Assembly (NCBI RefSeq): GCF_029227915.1
Contig: NC_079876.1
Location: 36,375,828 to 36,439,827, forward strand
Direction of reading: 5' to 3'
Origin: Hydractinia symbiolongicarpus
Lineage: Eukaryota > Cnidaria > Hydrozoa > Anthoathecata > Hydractiniidae
Length of the DNA: 64,000 bases
Part shown: positions 28,534-38,789 of the stretch, one piece after another
How positions within the stretch are numbered: the stretch's first letter is position 1
Layout: the number at the start of each line of letters is the position of its first letter
Position numbers and translations under genes: made by a program
Notes under the pieces: generated by a model
Seen by the model: only the letters and a program-made list of their open reading frames with translations
Told to the model about the DNA's origin: nothing
Databases searched by the model: none

Positions 28534-29237
28534 TTACTCAAGTTCAGGTTCTTCATTTTCAAACAGATGATCAATATCATCAAGATGTGTTATTTTGAAA
28601 GACTTCGCATTTTCGGCCTCTTTGATGTTTATTATACCGTTATACACCCAAAAACCCGCTATTTTCTGTTTATTGTAAAGGGACTTGCATTTACCCCACA
28701 ACATTCTGTAATACCGACACAAGTTATTATTAACATAAATTCTAAGTTGACCCATGACGATTATTATTCTTTAGATTTTTCTTTTTCGATGAAATTGTTC
28801 AGCGATTTTACGATTACAGAATCGTACGATGGTTCTTAGAGGTTAAGTATGTGACAGGCTTCAATGTCAAAACTTTTAATTTTAATATCTAGAACTTCAC
28901 CAATTTCTATAACTTTTTTTTCCAGATTATCATGGGATATCGTATTAGGAATACCTGCAATTTCAATATTGTTCCTTCTATGTCCGTTATAAGCTCGTCT
29001 TTCTCTTCAAGTTCTTTCCTTAAGTTTTTTACAGACTTTTTCAGTGATCTTGTTCTCTGCATATAGCATTTCTATAATTTCATCTCTAGTCTTTGAGATA
29101 ACTTTTGTTAAGTCAGCTTTTGAAGTCAGGATGGATGTTTTTAGACTTTAAATTTCATAGAGTAAAAAATCCAGAGTGACAGGTGAACTTTGTGAATCTT
29201 CCATATCTTCGTATTTTTTATTCCGTGTGGCGACCAT
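28534..29237 (-). pseudogene. LINE A ORF1
   Basis: ATG at 29235-29237 (MVATRNKKYEDMEDSQ), then a Lys/Glu-rich coiled-coil stretch with an early stop near 29150, and the C-terminal RNA-binding-type end YVNNNLCRYYRMLWGKC ... ITHLDDIDHLF (28755-28534). The last part matches the ORF1 C-terminal domain seen in LINE B (INESL ... LKDLFPD). RNA-binding chaperone role is inferred from the family. Confidence 0.75.
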
Positions 29238-29439
29238 AAGATAGATGCGCTGAAATGTGTAGTGGACGTAAAGTGCAGGAAGGTTAGTAAGAAAATGAAT
29301 GGATATTCACAGATATTAGATGCAAATCTTAACAATTGGCTTCTTTCCTGTTGACGCCCTTTTTTTCCGCGCCAAAAGTTCTTTCTTTAAGCACGTCCGA
29401 TCACTTTGAAATCTAACACTGACTGGAAGTTAACACTGG

Positions 29440-29650
29440 CTAGAAAGTGGTGTAGAGAGACTGCTAAAGCAAAAGCATTAAGCACTGCAAAGGAAAGGGC
29501 ACGACAAAGGCAGGCAAGAAAACAGGACATGAGGAGGAATCAGCAAGGCATGGGAGGCACAGGCAAGGACATAGTAGGCAGGTACCAGAGAAGGCATAGG
29601 AAGGGTAGGCAAAGGCAAGGTCAGTGCTGGCAAGGCAAGGGAACCTTAAT
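29440..29650. repeat. GGCA-rich dispersed repeat, copy 1
   Basis: Purine-rich stretch with many AGGCA/GGCAAGG words. Shares order and words with 38600-38785 (AGCAC.AC/GCAAAGGAAA, GGCAGGCAAG, AGGAATCAGCAAGGCA, GGTAGGCA, GGCAAAGG, CAGT..TGCCAAGG-like end). Confidence 0.7.
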
Positions 29651-29984
29651 AGAAAATCTGGCTAAACTTTACAATTGACTCTTCAAAAATCAAAAACTTA
29701 AATTACCTGGCTGCATGGCTGCGCAGTTACCGAAAACACAAAAAAATTCTTTTCTTTGCACATGCGCAACAAGAAACCTAACACGTATCCTCGAGAGTAA
29801 CAGGGGATTAATTATTCCAAACATCTTAAACTACAAAAAGAATAGAACTGGTAACACAATCCAAACAAATATCAAATTTAAGGAAATACGAAATATCAAA
29901 CATTGTTTTCACATTAGGCTTAGTACAACTTTAGTTGAACAAAGATTAATGTTTCTGACTAAAAGGAGTCTAATAGTTATATTC

Positions 29985-30335
29985 TGAGGAGAATGTAGGC
30001 TTGATTTAACAACATCATTGAATGAACTGCCATCTCCATCTCCCATATACTTTTCATATATGGGTTTGTTTTTTGACGCCATAGCTCCTGACGATCTGTC
30101 GTGATCGTGATCGATCGAACATTCATGATCAATGAGCCAAGAATCATACTCAGCTGGTCCTTTTTTGTGTTCCCACATGCTGCAGCTATGACAATATTTT
30201 GACTTAACTTCAAAATCTACACATTTGTCTCCCGATATAGCTGTGACAACTCCATGCATAGATGCATGGTCACGTTTTTGCCAACTTCCATCTATAGAAA
30301 CACGTGTAGACCGCAAATCTGCAACAGTATCGGCG
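29985..30335 (-). pseudogene. Mutator-like transposase fragment
   Basis: Minus-strand frame with RVSIDGSWQKR, KSKYCHSCSMWEHKKG, EYDSWLIDHECSIDHD, SSGAM and YMGDGDGSSFNDVV. The DGSW / CxxC..W..HxC / SSGAM / GDGDS series is the signature of the Mutator-like transposase domain common in invertebrate genomes. The N-terminal side is cut at about 30335 by the downstream retroelement; the C-terminal side decays after 29985. Confidence 0.75.
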
Positions 30336-32392
30336 GATAGTCAGCTCAATTTCAAAAGGATTTTAGGTTTGCATCAGACTGGTCGAGCTGGTTTAGGGCT
30401 CTTAGGCCACAAAAATATACCACCAAAAGGCACTTATGCTTACCGAAAGCTTGTTTCCAATATCATTGAAGAAAATAAAGAAGATTTTTACAATGCCAGA
30501 GTTGTGCAGTTGCATTTGCAAGGCAATTGGACAAAATGGTGCTCTTATGTGAAAAATGATTTATCTTGGAGAACAATTCTTTCACTGCCACAATGTATAA
30601 CTTCCTTTTGTATAGGGGCAACCTACGATACCCTTCCCTCTCCAACCAATCTTGTGAGATGTGGAATTGAGAAAGACAAAAGTTGCATTCTGTGTAAGAA
30701 ACCATCCTCAAATGTCTCCCACATATTGGGTGCCTGTAGGACTCCCTTACGCAGGGTAGATACACATACCGTCATGACTCGGTTTTAATAGTTTTGGTTA
30801 AGGGATTAAAAGAGTTTTTGGTATCATATGAAGCTCTTAAGGTTTCCAAGTGCAACAAAATTATTTTCATTCTGGCCGGTCAATCACCATCTAAGAAAAG
30901 GAATACAAAGTGTCCAGGCCTTCTTCACCTTTCTTCCGATTGGAAAATACTGCCAAATTTTGATTCCGTTTTAGTTGTTCCACCATATATTGCAATAACA
31001 CAACTACGCCCAGACGTGTTATTAATATCCAGTTCTTCCAAAACTGTAATTATGTTAGAACTGACTTGTCCATGTGAAGAGAACACGGAATATTGGCACA
31101 AACGAAAGCTTAAGAAATATTTTTTACTTTGTTATGCTATGAAAAACAATGGATGGATCCTGCATTTCTTTGCCATTGAGGTGGGTGCAAGGGCTTTCTG
31201 TTCAGAATAAGTAAGGATCTGTTTTCGTCGCCTTGGTTTCCCTAACAAGCCTTTACGTTCCCTATTAAAATCCCTAACTTTTACCTCCATGAGTGCTTCT
31301 TTTTACATCTCGATTTCTCGAAATTCTACCACTTGGGTTGAGCCTGAAAAGGCCCCAATCATTCCTGAAGTTTCTTCTGTTACAAATATGAAATGTAAGA
31401 AATCAAAAAACCCTGAGAAATCTTCCGCAAGTCACACAAAATCTTGTAAAGTCTAAAAACCCGAAAAACTAGCTGCAAGGTCTTTCAAAACAACAGTCGC
31501 ATTGCCATCTAACCCTGATTTTAGGAATAGCGGTCTAAAAAACTTAAGAAACACATGTTATGCAAACTCCATCTTAAAATGTTTTTATAACCTTCCAAAA
31601 GTTAAAGAAGCCATTTCTGTCACCAAAACAACCTCAAAGTTAGGCGAAGCATTTGTAGGTGTTCTTCACAGTTTGGCTGTCTCTAGAAGTCCAGTTGATC
31701 CCTCTCATTTTTTGAGTGCTATGAAACATCATATCTCAGCTGCGAAGGGAAGTGCATTTAATATCTTTGCTCAACACGACGACCCCGAGGTTCTTGAATA
31801 TCTCCTACCTGCTCTGTCATTAGTCTTTCCATTTCTTGGAAGTCTTTTTAGTATTGGCATCAAGACATCAACCACTCGCATATCATGTCATATTATTAGC
31901 TCCTCAGAAGTTATAGCACCATGCATCCAACTTTCTCTGCACCCTACGTTACAATCTTCCGTAGATAATTTCTTCGAAAGCGAGGAGTTGTCAGACACCA
32001 ATGCCTACTTCTGCCATGTTTGCAACGCTCATCAAACTGCTCTAGTTGAAAAAGAAGTAGTGTCTTGCGCTTCCCATCTCATTTTACAGCTAAAACGTTT
32101 TGCCAGTGCCAACGGCCTTGTGTCAAAAATTGCCTCTCGTATTACTGCTTACCCTGGTACCCTTTCCATACCTTTTACCGTAGATGGAGAAGTGAAGTTT
32201 CGTAAAAAGTTTCAATTAAGGGCTATTATCAACCATTGCTGCAACTTAAATAATGGACACTACACAACCATAGCCGTCGACCAAATGGTTCACAGGTGGA
32301 TACATTGCAACGATAGAGCAGTAATTTTCTGTGATAACCGCCTTATTAACAGTCACGAGTCATATGTTTTCTTTTTAGAAGAGCTGAGGTAA
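30330..32392 (+). pseudogene. RT zinc knuckle - restriction-like endonuclease - USP (C19) polyprotein, 3' part
   Basis: From 30333: a region before the knuckle with FCIGATYDTLPSPTNLVRCG, the zinc knuckle CILCKKPSSNVSHILGAC (30688-30738), a frameshift near 30750 (the other frame gives QGRYTYRHDSVL), then the restriction-like endonuclease core RPDVLLIS ... IMLELTCPCEEN ... HKRKLKKY and EVGARAF (31010-31200). The same frame then runs through one TAA (31208), a basic Ser/Lys linker, a second TAA (31454) and into a USP-like protease: NTCYANSILK (Cys 31556-31558), CHVCN zinc ribbon, HLILQLKRF, NNGHYTTIAV (His 32258-32260), WIHCND. So endonuclease and protease are one reading frame with two stops and one shift. 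Deubiquitinase or polyprotein-processing activity is inferred only. Confidence 0.85.
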
Positions 32393-32418
32393 AAATATTT
32401 TAACCAGAATGAGTCATC

Positions 32419-32690
32419 AAGGGGTTTGACTACACTCAGTCTTGTCTTTGGAAAGTGACGACTCCACTTATTACCCAAGTCAAAAATGAAAATAAAAACA
32501 AAATTAAATAAAAATTAAGTTAGCAAGGGGGTTTGATCATACTAGGTCTTGTCTTTGGAGAGTGACGACTTCACTTATTATCCCAGTTAAAAAAAAAATT
32601 AGCAAGACTCTCCAAAGACAAGATCACACATGATCTTGTCTTTGGAGAGTAACGACTCCACTTATTACCTGAGTTAAAAACAAAAAATAG
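32419..32690 (+). repeat. Three tandem ~105-bp repeats in 3' UTR of copy 2
   Basis: Each repeat has the core CTTGTCTTTGGAGAGTGACG (with variants) followed by ACTYCACTTATTAYC and an A-rich tail; starts near 32419, 32525 and 32631. A related single core is in copy 1 near 25240. Confidence 0.85.
32607..32650. repeat. Perfect 20-bp hairpin
   Basis: Arms 32607-32626 and 32631-32650 are exact reverse complements with a 4-nt loop. One arm is the core of the third 3' UTR repeat, so the hairpin arose from an inverted copy of the repeat core. Confidence 0.95.
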
Positions 32691-32734
32691 CACAGTTGAA
32701 GAGAAAGTGGTCAGAGTTTACTTTACGAAGATAG

Positions 32735-32797
32735 GGATGTCTAGTTTCTGCTGATGACCGTCCGCGTACCTCTTCGAGGTGACCCAGCTAGACATCC
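32735..32797. other. Stem-loop in 3' UTR of copy 2
   Basis: A perfect 10-bp stem (32735-32744 with 32788-32797) encloses 43 nt that contain a smaller hairpin, ACCTC/GAGGT at 32768-32780. Could be a structured 3' RNA used by the element; I do not see it in copy 1. Confidence 0.5.
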
Positions 32798-33189
32798 AGG
32801 GCACTCAGGTTCAGAAATATGGTTCGAAACCTACCTGCCCTTGGTTAAAGTTCTGTTCATCTTTTCAAATGCATTGTGTCCTTTTTATTTTTTTATATAT
32901 CCGTTTTAGGATACCTTAGTTTCATTTTATTTTGTATGTACCTATTTGATTCGGTTTGAATTGCTTTTTTGTTGCTGTGTCTTTCCTTTTTATAAATGTT
33001 TATATTGTGCTCCTAATATTGTCCTGCTGTGGTTAATGGTTTATTTAATAAAAATCCTTGTAATAAGGGAGATTTTGCTTAGATGCACAACCTTTAGAGG
33101 GTTGGACCTCTACATTTTCCTACCGTTTGTCATTAGACAAGTATTATCATTACAGCCAACTGTTTTGTTACCTCATCATCAATCATAAT

Positions 33190-33690
33190 AAAATTAACCA
33201 ATAGTCACTTAAGACTGGTTCAGGCAAATCGAAATCACAATTGTTTCTTCCTTGTTTGTGCTTCATTAAATTGTATGTTGCTTTTGTTTTTGTAATTTTA
33301 CGGTTACATTGTTTTATATTTATATATTTACCTGAGATACATAACTTACTATTGTTAGTCTCTTGAAAACGTTTTTGCAACGTTATGAAATTTTTAGAAT
33401 AAACAACTCATTATAAAACAAATTCGATGTTTTTTTAATTTAGTTGTGCGGAAGTCCGCGTTCAATAAAATAAAATTTAATGATTTGACTATTATTAGTG
33501 ACGGAATACATTTTGTTTTTAAATAATCATGTACAAACATTTTTAAACTTACTTGCATAGTTAAAATTGCATAATTGGAATCTCATTAATCGCATTTTTG
33601 TAGTTAAATAAATATAACAGTATGTCTTCCACCGCTTCAAATGGAAACTACAAAAGAAAGAGTTCGTAACTTTTTGTTTCTTACTTAAAA
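33190..33690. other. No recognised feature
   Basis: AT-rich sequence directly downstream of the retroelement 3' end; no coding or RNA signal recognised. Confidence 0.5.
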
Positions 33691-33960
33691 ATGTAATAAC
33701 ATCGAAATGGCACGCTATTGAGTGGTCGATGGATAATAAACTTCTCCCAAGTGTTAAATTCTGCGAAGTGTGCAATTCAAAGATGTTTTTGGAGTTACAG
33801 AGTTACAAACACACACTTCAGATGGCAAACGTTGGAGATGTCAAAAAGGAAGACACGATAATCTATTCGTAAAAGCACTTGTTTCGAAAAATCCAATTTA
33901 ACTTTAGAAGAAATAATAGAGCCCACATGTTAGTGGTCTACAGGTGAAACGTAATTGTTC
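33690..33960 (+). pseudogene. Merlin/ISXO2-like transposase N-terminal fragment
   Basis: Plus-strand words AIEWSMDNKLLPSVKFCEVC, then after a frameshift TSDGKRWRCQKGRHDN and, in another frame, LTLEEIIEPTC. The layout CxxC ... DGxRWRC ... LTLEEI is the zinc-ribbon start of ISXO2-like (Merlin superfamily) transposases. The catalytic domain is not seen. Confidence 0.5.
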
Positions 33961-35610
33961 AGTGATATCCAATTCTTTTTAGAACTTGGTGTGCACATCA
34001 TTTAAATTTTCAGGCACATCTTTAAGTTCTGCGACACTAGAAAAACTGGAAAAAATTTATTTCAAACATTTTATTTCATTTTAGGAATCGAACAACAACA
34101 ACAAATACAAAATACAAAAGCAAATGGGACTTTCTTTGGCTACCGTTGTTGATTGGGACATGTTTTGAGGAGAAGACTGTGAAATAGAGATGATTCAGAG
34201 AAGTGAGATTCAGAAAAGTGAGGCAATTGGAGGAAAAGGTGCCGGAATTCAATCAGTATTATAAAATTAGACATAAATACCCTACACAGCCTACATCTAT
34301 AACATATTAGTGTCCAAAAATTGTTAAGCATTAATTTCAATTTTCGCAAAATTCCATCTATTTTATCTACAACAAGAAACCCGGGCGGTTTGAACACTCA
34401 CACGCTTTTGACCCTGACATTCTAGCCGAACTTACTGCGTTCCTCTGGGTCTATTGTCAAATTTTCCTGCTATAAGATTCTGAAGATGTTAAGGATCAAA
34501 GCATGCGCATAAGAACGTGTATATATGGGCATGGCTGCTGGCGCTCTCTCAATGTTTTCATTCCCAGTTCTCTCTTCGAAGCGCGGTTCGTACAAGGGTT
34601 TGCTATCAGACTTAGTAGACCACGAGAACGCAAAGAAATGGTTTACGGGTAGACTATAACATTCTGGCAGCAACAGTGCTTGCATTTAGAGGGCAATAGA
34701 CTGAATGGAAATAAAAGACTATAAAACAACTTCAACATTTTCTTTTGTCTTTCGACAAACTAAAACCATAAATAACAGAAGAATATCCAAATCGGGTATA
34801 ATAATACTAATATAAAAACACAGATTGAGCGAAAAAATGGAATACTGAAAAAAAAAATATTATTAAAAAAAACGATACTAAAGTCCATCATATGTTCATT
34901 ATGCGTGCGAATCGATCAATCTATCAATCAATGAATACTTTTGCATCGACTTAAAATTCACGAAGTAAACATGAATGTCCACAAATTTTAATGAAAGAAA
35001 CAATAACGAAAATATCACTTATAAAAGGGAAGGATTTACAAAAAGTAGGAACTCGCCTGTTCGAAATTTCTCGAAATCTTGCAAACGTAACACAACAAAA
35101 GTAGTAACAAAAAGAGTTGAAAACTGGTACTTCAGGTTTGAATCCTCAAAAGTCGCAAGCACTTTTAACACAACAATCAATGTAAAAACTGAAGCGAAAA
35201 GGAGCTGACAGTTCAGACTCGATACTCATAAATGTTATTATATAAACGATAAATATATACATGAAACTATATACTATGTGAAATATATAAACAACTATGT
35301 TGTTTTGTTTTTCTTCCCTATATTAATTAGCGTTGCACTTGTAGTTGTTATCAAGCAATGTTTTTTGAAGAAGTGAAAAAACAAACGTACAATGGGAAAG
35401 AATCAATCAGGTTGTTTCTATTCGATTTGAAAAATCTCAATAATGCAAAACCCTGAACTGATTTTCAACAGACAACAAATCGAACCTGGTTCTCGTAAAA
35501 TCTCAAAAAAATGAACACATTAATAAATGTAAAAATTTAAAATGTCACTACTAGGGTGAAGGCAGTTGAAAAAACTAACTGTTTTACTCGAGCATCATCA
35601 GATAACAATA
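33960..35610. other. No recognised gene
   Basis: AT-rich. A 77-codon plus-strand frame at 34975-35208 (Asn/Lys/Thr-rich) and a 71-codon minus frame at 34470-34685 have no recognisable motif and may be chance. Confidence 0.5.
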
Positions 35611-35613
35611 ACT

Positions 35614-37115
35614 TCACTCTTTTTGCATAAAAGTTAAAACATTGTCTGACACATTAACTTGCATGAGAACCTGAACATTCAGCATGCTTCTTGCAACCAT
35701 CTTTGTATCATCCAAGGTTACTTCAAAGCAAGATGTTATTATCTCGCCAGGTGCACAATATTCATGCCTTGCTTTTGTATTGCTATTCAGTAACGTAAAT
35801 GTAACATTACTTTTCTCTTGGCAGAGTTCTTTCACTGAGATGTTTTGACATTTTTCCCATTCAACCAAATCTTCTTCATTTACTTTCACAGTGTGCTTGC
35901 ACATGCTTCATGGGTGGGTGAGCAAGCTCTTCACAAAGTTCATCAGTTAATAGTGACATGGGAGTATTTCCTTCACCTGGGGCAATTGAAATATCTTCCG
36001 TCATCGGCTACAATAGTTTTCTCCAATTTATTGATGTTCAATAACTTATCTGGTATGTCAAATATTTCCAGCTTATTGAACACTGCCTGAGCAGGAATAA
36101 TGTTTTTCAACAACTTTTTGTGACATGTCAAGCAAACATAATATTCCCCATCACAACTTTCAATTTCATTAATAATGTCTGGATGCTGCAGATCATACTT
36201 CTCAGCATTATATTTAACGACCGACCTCTTATAGAGACATCTGTGACATACTATACATATAAAAACCGGGCCTGCTTCAATTGTAATTTTAAAATTTGAT
36301 ATTCTTGTGGAAATAGTTTTGTGCATTTTTTTCTTTGCATAATTTTCACGTTGTTTTTCATTATATTGTTCTTTACGCAAAAAGTTTTTTTAAAAAATAT
36401 TTCTGTTTTCTGGAACTTGCACGTTGTTTATCGACTGTCTTTTTAATGTATGCCGTGGCTTCGTCATCAACATTTATTTGAACATATTGAACTTCAAATG
36501 GGCAATTCTCAAAGTCTGCAAGATTTTGTCGATAATTTTTTTTAATATGGCTTTGTACATTACAAAGCGACTTGAATTTCAGTAATATGGATGAACCATC
36601 GGGGCTGAAACTTCCGTGACTATCTCTACTGTGTGGGCCAAATAGATAAATGGACATTTTTTTCCCAAATAATCGAAACACTATATCCACCAGCTATAAA
36701 AATTAGACCGTTTCCAACAGAGGCTAAATATCTAACATCACCTAAAAAAACCTGTGAACTTATCCCCCAACACTACAGCTACACACCGTTGTTCAATGTT
36801 TACAACAGACGGTAATTCTTCAACACTGACAGGCCGGTATATTTTAACATTTTTAAAGTTATCATCACCACACTCCAAAACATAATCAAGGTCAAATGAT
36901 TTCCAAGAAGATATTCGCTTAATTGCTGACCAACATATTGACAATAATGAGTTACACATACATTGAATACCTGCAGTGGACCCAAATTTTTGATCACCTT
37001 GAAATGAACCTGATGTAGATTTTATATGGATAGGAGAAGGGTCAGCAGATAGGAAAGTTGCCATAATAGAGCATAAAATATTTTGTTTACAAAGTTTACC
37101 ATTGAAGGCTGACAA
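35614..37115 (-). pseudogene. Helitron-like protein N-terminal region with cysteine protease
   Basis: Read 37115 to 35614 on the minus strand. A protease-like domain: GIQCMCNSLLSICWSA (candidate Cys near 36955), DLDYVLECGDDNF, then after a frameshift FGPHSRDSHG..DGSSILLKF (candidate His near 36635). This resembles the C76/OTU-like protease found at the N-terminus of many Helitron Rep/helicase proteins. Next, 36380-35973 holds the zinc region CIVCHRCLYKRSV, CLTCHKKLLKNIIPAQAV, NKLEIFDIPDKLL and LNKLE-type end, and the frame after it gives IAPGEGNTPMSLLTDE and CEELAHPP, also Helitron-type. At about 35904 the match stops and an unrelated 96-codon frame (35614-35904) begins. Rep and helicase domains are absent. 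Confidence 0.72.
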
Positions 37116-37119
37116 AGTT

Positions 37120-38590
37120 TATCATAGAAGGCTGAATAAAGCTGAACAGTGCTGAGGGACCAGCTTGAAAAGACAGATGATGTCAGTTTTCAAACGCTAG
37201 CCAAAGTCAAAAATGATGATAAAATATGATAAAATGATGTAATAAAAATGTTTTAAGCTCCAAAATGACGTGATAATCAATCTGAAACCATAGTTGAAAG
37301 ACTAATACATACCAAAAATCCACAACACAGTATATAAAAACCAAACCAACTTCAATAACGTGCAATGAGTTTCACCAGCCAAACTTTTGGCAGATCCAAC
37401 ATGTGCGGAGGTCTGAACCTGTGGGCGCGATAGAAGCGCGCATTGCGCAAAAATGTAAAAAAGGCGCGCCATCTAAAAACTTTTTGTTCCCGAAGTTGCC
37501 TTTGAAACACTCACCAACCTAAAGGTGTGAGTGAATAATAAGCACCAGAGGACAAGTGCCGGTATAGATGTACGGTGATTGTTATAGGAAAGAGAATTCA
37601 AATCGATGAATCGAAATTCGGCAAAAGAAAGTATCAAAGAAGTCATCGCGTAGATGGACAATATGGCCACATTGACTAGAAATAAATTTTAATGATTAAT
37701 TATTAGCCTTGTGTGTGCAAAAAGTTGCGAAGAAAAAACTAAACTTTCAAAGTACTGTTTGTAAACAGCGAAATATATGTTTATTTAGAGATTGATTGAC
37801 ATGCATATCATGTCGTTGACGTTATCGTTTTTATCTCAATTTAGGTAAGGCAAAACATACGATACATTAACCATGTTACACTATGAACATCTAAAGGTGA
37901 ATCATTCTATTGAGTTTGTTAACCTGGATGGTGACCATAAAAATAAAATTGAGGGTCACTGGCGTCAAGTTAAGAAAACGCTTCCTCCGTTTGGTGTACG
38001 TACGTGTATCCACTGTCAGAAAATATAACCTCATAATATGTAGACACACACAGCAGTTCTTTGCCCTTTTCAATCCCAGTTTCAATACAAATATTCAATG
38101 GGTTATATATACTGGGTGATACCTATTTGTTTTTTATCAGCCAGTTTTTTGTAGTAACTCAGACAATTTTTATTGCATAATGACACCTTTTCTTTGAATA
38201 GTATACTATAAGATAATTTATTTATGTTAAGTTATTTATGATAAGTTATTTATGTTAACTTTGATTATTACCTTGTGCGATATGATAATGATACAATTAC
38301 ATAATAAATCTAATCTAAATCTTGTAATTTCATGCATATAATATATGTTTTAGTCACGCAACTATGTATAAGCAGTACAGCCAAATATCCGTAAACCAGG
38401 CAGACATGAAGCCGCGCAGCCGTGTAGCCACTCCAAATTTAACAACGGAAAAGGACAGTGTCAATTCTAAAATTGCTTCGAAAATCTTCTCTCTACAACT
38501 CAAAGATTACGTAAATTACGTAAACTCAATTATAATAATGGAGAATACAATAAGCTATGTATCAAATTAATAAATATTAAGGTGCAGATA
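37120..38590. other. No recognised gene; small 14-bp tandem repeat
   Basis: Mostly AT-rich. 38217-38259 carries three copies of a 14-bp unit (GTTATTTATGTTAA and one variant). A short GC/CpG-richer patch lies at 37380-37500. Confidence 0.6.
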
Positions 38591-38599
38591 TTTCAAATT

Positions 38600-38785
38600 C
38601 AATACAAGGCAAAGGCATTACTAAGCACGACAAGGAAAAGGCACGGCATAGGCAGGCAAGGAATTTGGAAAAGGAATCAGCAAGGCAGGGGGAGGCAAGG
38701 CAAGGCAAGGGCATGGGCATGGTAGGCACCGGAAAAGGCATGGAAAGGATAGGCAAAGGTACAGTAAGTACTGACAAGGCAAGAG
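38600..38785. repeat. GGCA-rich dispersed repeat, copy 2
   Basis: Diverged copy of 29440-29650, same orientation, with words in the same order (GGCAAAGGCATTACTAAGCA, GGAATCAGCAAGGCAG, GGTAGGCACCGG, AGTACTGACAAGGCAAG). Confidence 0.7.
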
Positions 38786-38789
38786 AAAT

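Larger units (their letters stand above)
25838..29390 (-). mobile_element. Degenerate LINE A (ORF1 + ORF2), 3' end replaced
   Basis: Minus-strand non-LTR element from a 5' region near 29390 through ORF1 (29237-28534) and ORF2 (about 28269 to 25838). It breaks off within RT just after WLNANKISLN, exactly where retroelement copy 1 ends, so the downstream RT thumb region and 3' UTR are missing. Confidence 0.85.
30330..33190 (+). mobile_element. Copy 2 of the endonuclease-USP retroelement (5'-truncated)
   Basis: Begins within a Mutator-like transposase remnant and ends with the shared 3' terminus (33045-33190). Holds the C-terminal part of a non-LTR polyprotein, then tandem 3' UTR repeats and a stem-loop region. 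The RT domain itself is missing because of 5' truncation, as is common for target-primed retroelements. Confidence 0.8.

Noticed and set aside
29406-29678. 90-codon Arg/Gln/Lys-rich plus frame
   Set aside because: Translation of the GGCA-rich repeat; the related copy at 38600-38785 does not keep the frame.
32746-32830. Hammerhead ribozyme
   Set aside because: The CTGATGA and GAAAC words are not connected by a proper stem II and no cleavage stem was found.
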